This document shows positions 60,621 to 64,000 of a stretch of 64,000 nt of DNA, piece after piece. The stretch covers positions 240,150 through 304,149 of the forward strand of contig CAZNPH010000002.1 of the NCBI GenBank assembly GCA_964574985.1, read 5' to 3'. Below the pieces are notes generated by a model. That model searched no databases, was not told where the DNA came from, and worked only from the letters and a program-made list of their open reading frames with translations. This DNA comes from CAZNPH01 sp964574985 (lineage in GTDB: Bacteria > Bacteroidota > Bacteroidia > Bacteroidales > SM23-62). Made by a program: the position numbers and the translations under genes. How positions within the stretch are numbered: the first letter of the stretch is position 1; each line of letters begins with the position of its first letter.

Positions 60621-60655
60621 CACAATTACATATTGTGTCAGAGGCCGATTAATCG
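60621..60655. promoter_or_regulatory. Two palindromes upstream of the SpoIIE-type phosphatase gene
   Basis: CACAAT (60621-60626) and ATTGTG (60632-60637) form a perfect inverted repeat with a 5-nt spacer. CGATTAATCG (60646-60655) is a perfect 10-bp palindrome. They lie in the 86-nt gap between citrate synthase and the phosphatase, about 30-65 nt upstream of the latter. An operator or a weak terminator are both possible. Confidence 0.35.
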
Positions 60656-60685
60656 TAAATTGGTCTCCTACATGGGGGGAGCATC

Positions 60686-62056
60686 ATGACAAAAAGCATT
60701 CTGATTGTTTTCATCGCCGTATTCAATTTTGGGCGGATGATCAGGGCAGATGATCTTTTTATTGCGGAAAATCCGGCTCCTGGAATTTGCATCAACCGGA
60801 TTGAATGCATTACTTCTGACAGTATACGGGAAATTCCTTTCGAAAATATTGATCCAATCTGTTTTCCCCGAAGGAATCAGGCAATCAGAATAGAATTTGC
60901 CGTAAGGGACCATGCAGGGAATGATCCCGGTCATGGTGTGTCCTATCTGCTGGCCAGGCAGGGACAAAAGGGCATCTGGCTGGATATAGGGGATCAGCGC
61001 TGCCTGGCATTTTCCAATCTTCAGCCGGGCTGGTACCGTTTTATGCTTCGAATTTCCGATCCGGTCATTAACCCTGCCGCAGGAAATATCAGGATGAATT
61101 TCATTCTGCCTGCCAGTGACTGGCGTTCGCCAAAAGCGGTTATGTTGTATATTATCGGTGCTTTGTTGACGACCTTTTTTCTGTTTTGGTACGGTACGAG
61201 AAATTTGCGAAAGGCCAACAAAATGCTCAGGGAACGTCAGATCGCGGCCAGGGGAATTGCACATCAGAAGGAAATGTTGATTCTCAGGAACAAAAAAGTG
61301 ACAGACAGCATTAATTATGCACGGCGCATTCAGAGAGCCATGCTTCCGTCACCTGAATATTTACGGAAGATTGTGCCAAATTCGTTTGTGCTGAACAAAC
61401 CCAGGGATATTGTCAGCGGTGATTTTTACTGGGTGCACCAGCGCGGCGACAAAACCTATGTAGCTGCCGTGGACTGTACCGGTCATGGAGTCCCCGGGGC
61501 ATTTATCTCGGTTCTCGGATTTGAGTTCTTTCGAAGAATTACCAGTTCCGGGGTGGCAGAAAAGCCCGGACAGGTATTGAATGAACTGAACAGAAATTTC
61601 AGGGAAATATTTAAGTCGGGTCAGGATGTAACCATGAAAGACGGAATGGATCTGGCTTTATGCCTGTTTTACAAAGGCAAAAACCACATGGATTTTGCAG
61701 GAGCCTTTAACCCGCTCTATATCATCCGGGACAACAATCTGATCGAAATCAAAGCCGATCGTTTCTCTGTGGGTGCGGATCATATCCTGTCGGAACAGGC
61801 TTCTTTCACCAATCACCGCGTTGAACTGGTCAGGAATGATATTTTGTACGTTTTTTCTGACGGGTATGTTGACCAGTTCGGAGGTCCCGAAGGCAAAAAA
61901 TTCAAGCACCGGCGGTTCCGTCACCTCTTGTTGACCATTCATCAATTGCCACTTGACAAACAAATGGCCTTTCTTGATGAAAGCATACGGGATTGGCAGG
62001 GGGATTATGATCAGGTAGATGACATACTGGTTATAGGGATCAAGCCGGAATGGTAG
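60686..62056 (+). CDS. Membrane-anchored SpoIIE-type PP2C phosphatase
   Basis: This 456-residue protein has an N-terminal signal sequence (MTKSILIVFIAVFNFGRMIR) and a periplasmic beta domain of about 125 residues resembling the Y_Y_Y domain at the end of sensor propellers (LARQGQKGIWLDIGDQRCLA). One span at about 150-170 follows (AVMLYIIGALLTTFFLFWYG), then a coiled stretch and the SpoIIE domain. Its metal-binding acids are in PRDIVSGDFYWV, AVDCTGHGVPGAFIS, DGMDLALC and YVFSDGYVDQFGG. Such enzymes dephosphorylate anti-sigma-factor antagonists or similar partners. No STAS or serine-kinase partner is adjacent. It is convergent with the hybrid kinase. Confidence 0.88.
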   Translation: MTKSILIVFIAVFNFGRMIRADDLFIAENPAPGICINRIECITSDSIREIPFENIDPICFPRRNQAIRIEFAVRDHAGNDPGHGVSYLLARQGQKGIWLDIGDQRCLAFSNLQPGWYRFMLRISDPVINPAAGNIRMNFILPASDWRSPKAVMLYIIGALLTTFFLFWYGTRNLRKANKMLRERQIAARGIAHQKEMLILRNKKVTDSINYARRIQRAMLPSPEYLRKIVPNSFVLNKPRDIVSGDFYWVHQRGDKTYVAAVDCTGHGVPGAFISVLGFEFFRRITSSGVAEKPGQVLNELNRNFREIFKSGQDVTMKDGMDLALCLFYKGKNHMDFAGAFNPLYIIRDNNLIEIKADRFSVGADHILSEQASFTNHRVELVRNDILYVFSDGYVDQFGGPEGKKFKHRRFRHLLLTIHQLPLDKQMAFLDESIRDWQGDYDQVDDILVIGIKPEW

Positions 62057-62081
62057 CTCCTGAATTTTATTTTTCCAGGAG
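62057..62081. terminator. Bidirectional hairpin between convergent phosphatase and hybrid-kinase genes
   Basis: CTCCTG (62057-62062) and CAGGAG (62076-62081) can pair, followed by TTCTTTTATTTT on the plus strand. The loop is T-rich, so the mirror strand also has an A/T flank. It starts right after the phosphatase stop and covers the last codons of the hybrid-kinase gene. Confidence 0.55.
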
Positions 62082-63626
62082 TTCTTTTATTTTCATTACC
62101 AGTACGTCAATCTGAAGTGGTTTGCTGATGTAATCATCCATGCCCGCGGCCAGGCAATTTTCCCGGTCTCCCGACATGGCATTTGCGGTTATGGCGATGA
62201 TCGGGGTATAGGAATTGGAACTTTGCTCGATCTCCCGGATCTTTTTCGTAGCGATAAACCCATCCATAACGGGCATCTGAATATCCATCAGAATGATATC
62301 GTATTTGGCCGTTCCGAATTTTTCCAGGGCTTCTTTGCCGTTGGCTGCAATATCGATGTTCTTAATAAACCTTTGCAGGCTCAGGGTGACGATTTTCTGG
62401 TTGATCAAATTGTCTTCAACCAGTAAAAGGTTTGCATCTTTGATAACAATTTTTTTCCCTGTCCTGAATTCTGCCGGTCCCAATTGTTTTTCCCGGACAA
62501 AAGACTTGTATTGAATGCTGCTTTTTTTCAGTTTGAGTGTAAAGGAAAACCGGACCATGTGATCCGTTTGCTGAATTTCCAGCTGCCCGCCCGCCATGCT
62601 GATCAATTGCCGCGGCAAAGACAGGTCGGACCCCGGCCGGTACGGATCAATTTCTTCCATGGTTGGCAGTGCTTCTTCCCGGATGGGTTGACCGGAGAGG
62701 TTTTTCACGGCAAACCTGAATTCAAGTTCAGCCTGATCATCGGTTTCGCTGTTGCTCAATACATGAATATCGATCAGACTGCTGTCTCCTGTCAGATAAC
62801 TTTTTTGAATGTATTCGATCAGACTCAGAAATATTTGTTTGACGCTGACCGGGTCGCCGAGAATGTTTCCGGCCACGGAATCAGGATAGTCCAGGTTGAT
62901 CCTGTGTTTTTCGCCTGAATACAGCTGGATAATACTTCTGATCGCTGCATGCAGATCGTAAGGTACCGGGGATGGTTTTGTGCCGCGGACATCGATGGCA
63001 GTCAGTTTCCCGATTTTGTTAACGGCATCCACAAGGTTGTTGGTTGATGCCAGGATGGTATCGATCAGATCCCTTTGTTCCTGGTTCAGATTTGAATCAT
63101 TCACCAGATTGCCGATCATGGTAATATTGTTGAGCGATGTTCTGAGCTGGTGTGACAACCGGGCAATGAAACGATCGGTCTTCTTGTTTTCTTCCGCAAG
63201 CTTTTCCAGATCGTTTTTGGTATTTTTCAACTGGTGTGTCCTGATGAATTCAAAGGCATACATGATCAGGCAGAGCGCCGTGTATGCTACAACCAGTCTG
63301 ACAAGAAGGGCGGAAGGATATTCCGCGCGGGGAATGAATCGCGGGGACAGGACCATGAAAGCAATGATCAGGAGGAGAAATCCCGCAGAAAAAACAATGC
63401 CTTTTTCCCTGCCCAGGAGAACCAGGGTTAGGGGCGGGTAAAGAAAGCACCAGATATAGCCGGTACCCCCGGTTCCTCCTGTGACAAATAAAAATGCAAA
63501 AAGCAAAACGAGAATGCCGGCAAGACTGTAGGCTGTTGCGGTGCTATTCCTGAAAATATTCAAAAGGGAAATTTTGTACCGTTTGATAAAATTGGAAATA
63601 TCCGGATCCATCCAGTTTAGTTTCAT
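62067..63626 (-). CDS. Hybrid sensor kinase-response regulator with a degenerate ATPase domain
   Basis: This 519-residue protein has five or six membrane helices over residues 30-130. A coiled segment leads to a dimerisation/phosphoacceptor helix with His159 in ARLSHQLRTSLNN. The ATP-binding region (about 235-360) lacks the Asn of the N box (DPVSVKQIFLSLIEYIQKSY, where others have NAIKFT) and has no DxGxGI G1 box; a weak G2-like PGSDLSLPRQLISMAGGQLE remains. A receiver domain follows with LLVEDNLINQ and the phospho-acceptor in DIILMDIQMPVMDG. It may not phosphorylate itself but could act as a phosphatase or receiver. It is convergent with the SpoIIE-type gene. Confidence 0.86.
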   Translation of the reverse strand: MKLNWMDPDISNFIKRYKISLLNIFRNSTATAYSLAGILVLLFAFLFVTGGTGGTGYIWCFLYPPLTLVLLGREKGIVFSAGFLLLIIAFMVLSPRFIPRAEYPSALLVRLVVAYTALCLIMYAFEFIRTHQLKNTKNDLEKLAEENKKTDRFIARLSHQLRTSLNNITMIGNLVNDSNLNQEQRDLIDTILASTNNLVDAVNKIGKLTAIDVRGTKPSPVPYDLHAAIRSIIQLYSGEKHRINLDYPDSVAGNILGDPVSVKQIFLSLIEYIQKSYLTGDSSLIDIHVLSNSETDDQAELEFRFAVKNLSGQPIREEALPTMEEIDPYRPGSDLSLPRQLISMAGGQLEIQQTDHMVRFSFTLKLKKSSIQYKSFVREKQLGPAEFRTGKKIVIKDANLLLVEDNLINQKIVTLSLQRFIKNIDIAANGKEALEKFGTAKYDIILMDIQMPVMDGFIATKKIREIEQSSNSYTPIIAITANAMSGDRENCLAAGMDDYISKPLQIDVLVMKIKELLEK

Positions 63627-63668
63627 TCGTAATAAATCTAGTTAACCATTTAATATCTATCACTTTAA

Positions 63669-63789
63669 AATGTCAGTTCAAAGGCTGTGGTTTTTTGTTG
63701 ACGGCCTCCCGCGGGCTGTCCGCATGCCGGGCCGGCGAACCCCCATTTGTCTCCGAACGGCGGCTTGCTGCCGGACCGGTGATGGGGGT
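63669..63789 (-). repeat. Dispersed structured repeat, copy B (121 bp)
   Basis: Read on the minus strand this block aligns without gaps to 2894-3014, with 12 mismatches in 121 by my count. The ACCCCCAT/ATGGGGGT outer stem and the central run around CGCCGGCCCGGCA are fully kept, while the differences fall in loops and flanks. It lies 42 nt upstream of the hybrid-kinase start. The two copies face each other in opposite orientation about 60.7 kb apart. Confidence 0.85.
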
Positions 63790-64000
63790 CATCAGTATGT
63801 GATTTCTTTTTTGGATGATATTCAGATTTGATCAGGATGTATAAAAGTATAAAAAAAAAAACAATCATTTTCAGGCTGATCCCGGGTTAAAAAATCAGCA
63901 TAAAATCCATGCAGGGACATATCTTATTGTAATTTAGTATCGTTATTATCCTAACCTGGACAAGCCAGAACCAAAAAGGAATAAAGTTATAACTTGCCTT
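63790..64000. other. Right-edge intergenic sequence, no gene seen
   Basis: The last 211 nt are AT-rich, with an 11-nt A run at 63850-63860. I see no credible coding frame, tRNA or terminator here. A gene could begin beyond the edge. Confidence 0.5.

Noticed and set aside
63665..63868. 67-codon minus-strand frame across repeat copy B
   Set aside because: It consists of poly-A/T-rich flank plus the repeat and does not match the frame seen in copy A, so it is probably not coding.
1..64000. CRISPR arrays, tRNA or rRNA genes, transposases or phage genes
   Set aside because: None seen on reading both strands; the CHAT gene raised the question of a CRISPR link, but no repeat-spacer array or cas gene is present. 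A tRNA scan program was not available.

Overview
This window is a chromosomal segment of a Bacteroidota bacterium, most likely from the Bacteroidales/Marinilabiliales side of the phylum. The evidence is consistent: two secreted proteins end in the gliding-motility-type C-terminal domain used for type IX secretion sorting, there is a PorV/PorQ-family barrel, DUF4290 and DUF5683 proteins occur, Shine-Dalgarno sequences are weak, and a TAnnTTTG-type -7 box lies ahead of rpsL. Ribosomal proteins S14 and L36 are zinc-free forms. No rRNA, tRNA, CRISPR array, transposase or prophage gene was seen.

Layout. 1-7137: a PAS sensor cut by the left edge, a small exported protein with a duplicated motif, thyA-folA, an AI-2E family transporter, a sorting-domain protein, a bile-acid/sodium symporter relative, and a small operon (47-aa peptide, 163-aa unknown protein, response regulator). 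7376-12157: a large TPR-CHAT (caspase-fold) protein convergent with a sigma factor/membrane anti-sigma pair. 12268-17296: pssA-purS, a PorV-like barrel, cysE followed by a cysteine synthase lacking its catalytic core, a HAD-like phosphatase and a glutaminyl cyclase lipoprotein. 17475-21372: parA-parB-DUF5683-lytic transglycosylase. 21382-26289: three overlapping or abutting multi-spanning membrane genes, at least one a GT39 glycosyltransferase. 26314-31572: grpE-dnaJ-ABC transporter-sigma-54 activator on the minus strand. 31694-36001: uvrD/pcrA, DUF4290 and murA. 36052-39586: a second sorting-domain protein and an EF-G paralogue.

39893-57878 is the fused str-S10-spc-alpha ribosomal operon, from rpsL to rplQ, including fusA, secY, map, infA and rpoA. 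Eno, a mitochondrial-type citrate synthase, a SpoIIE-type phosphatase and a convergent hybrid sensor kinase follow.

The most interesting items are: the TPR-CHAT/sigma/anti-sigma locus, whose predicted topology places the protease fold and the anti-sigma TPR region on the same side of the membrane; a 121-bp structured repeat present once near each end of the window in opposite orientation (about 90% identical); a 47-aa peptide with a Gly-Gly leader-like pattern in an operon with a response regulator; the core-deleted cysteine synthase next to cysE; and a hybrid kinase whose ATP-binding domain looks degenerate. All functions are inferred from sequence reading alone; no database search was run.
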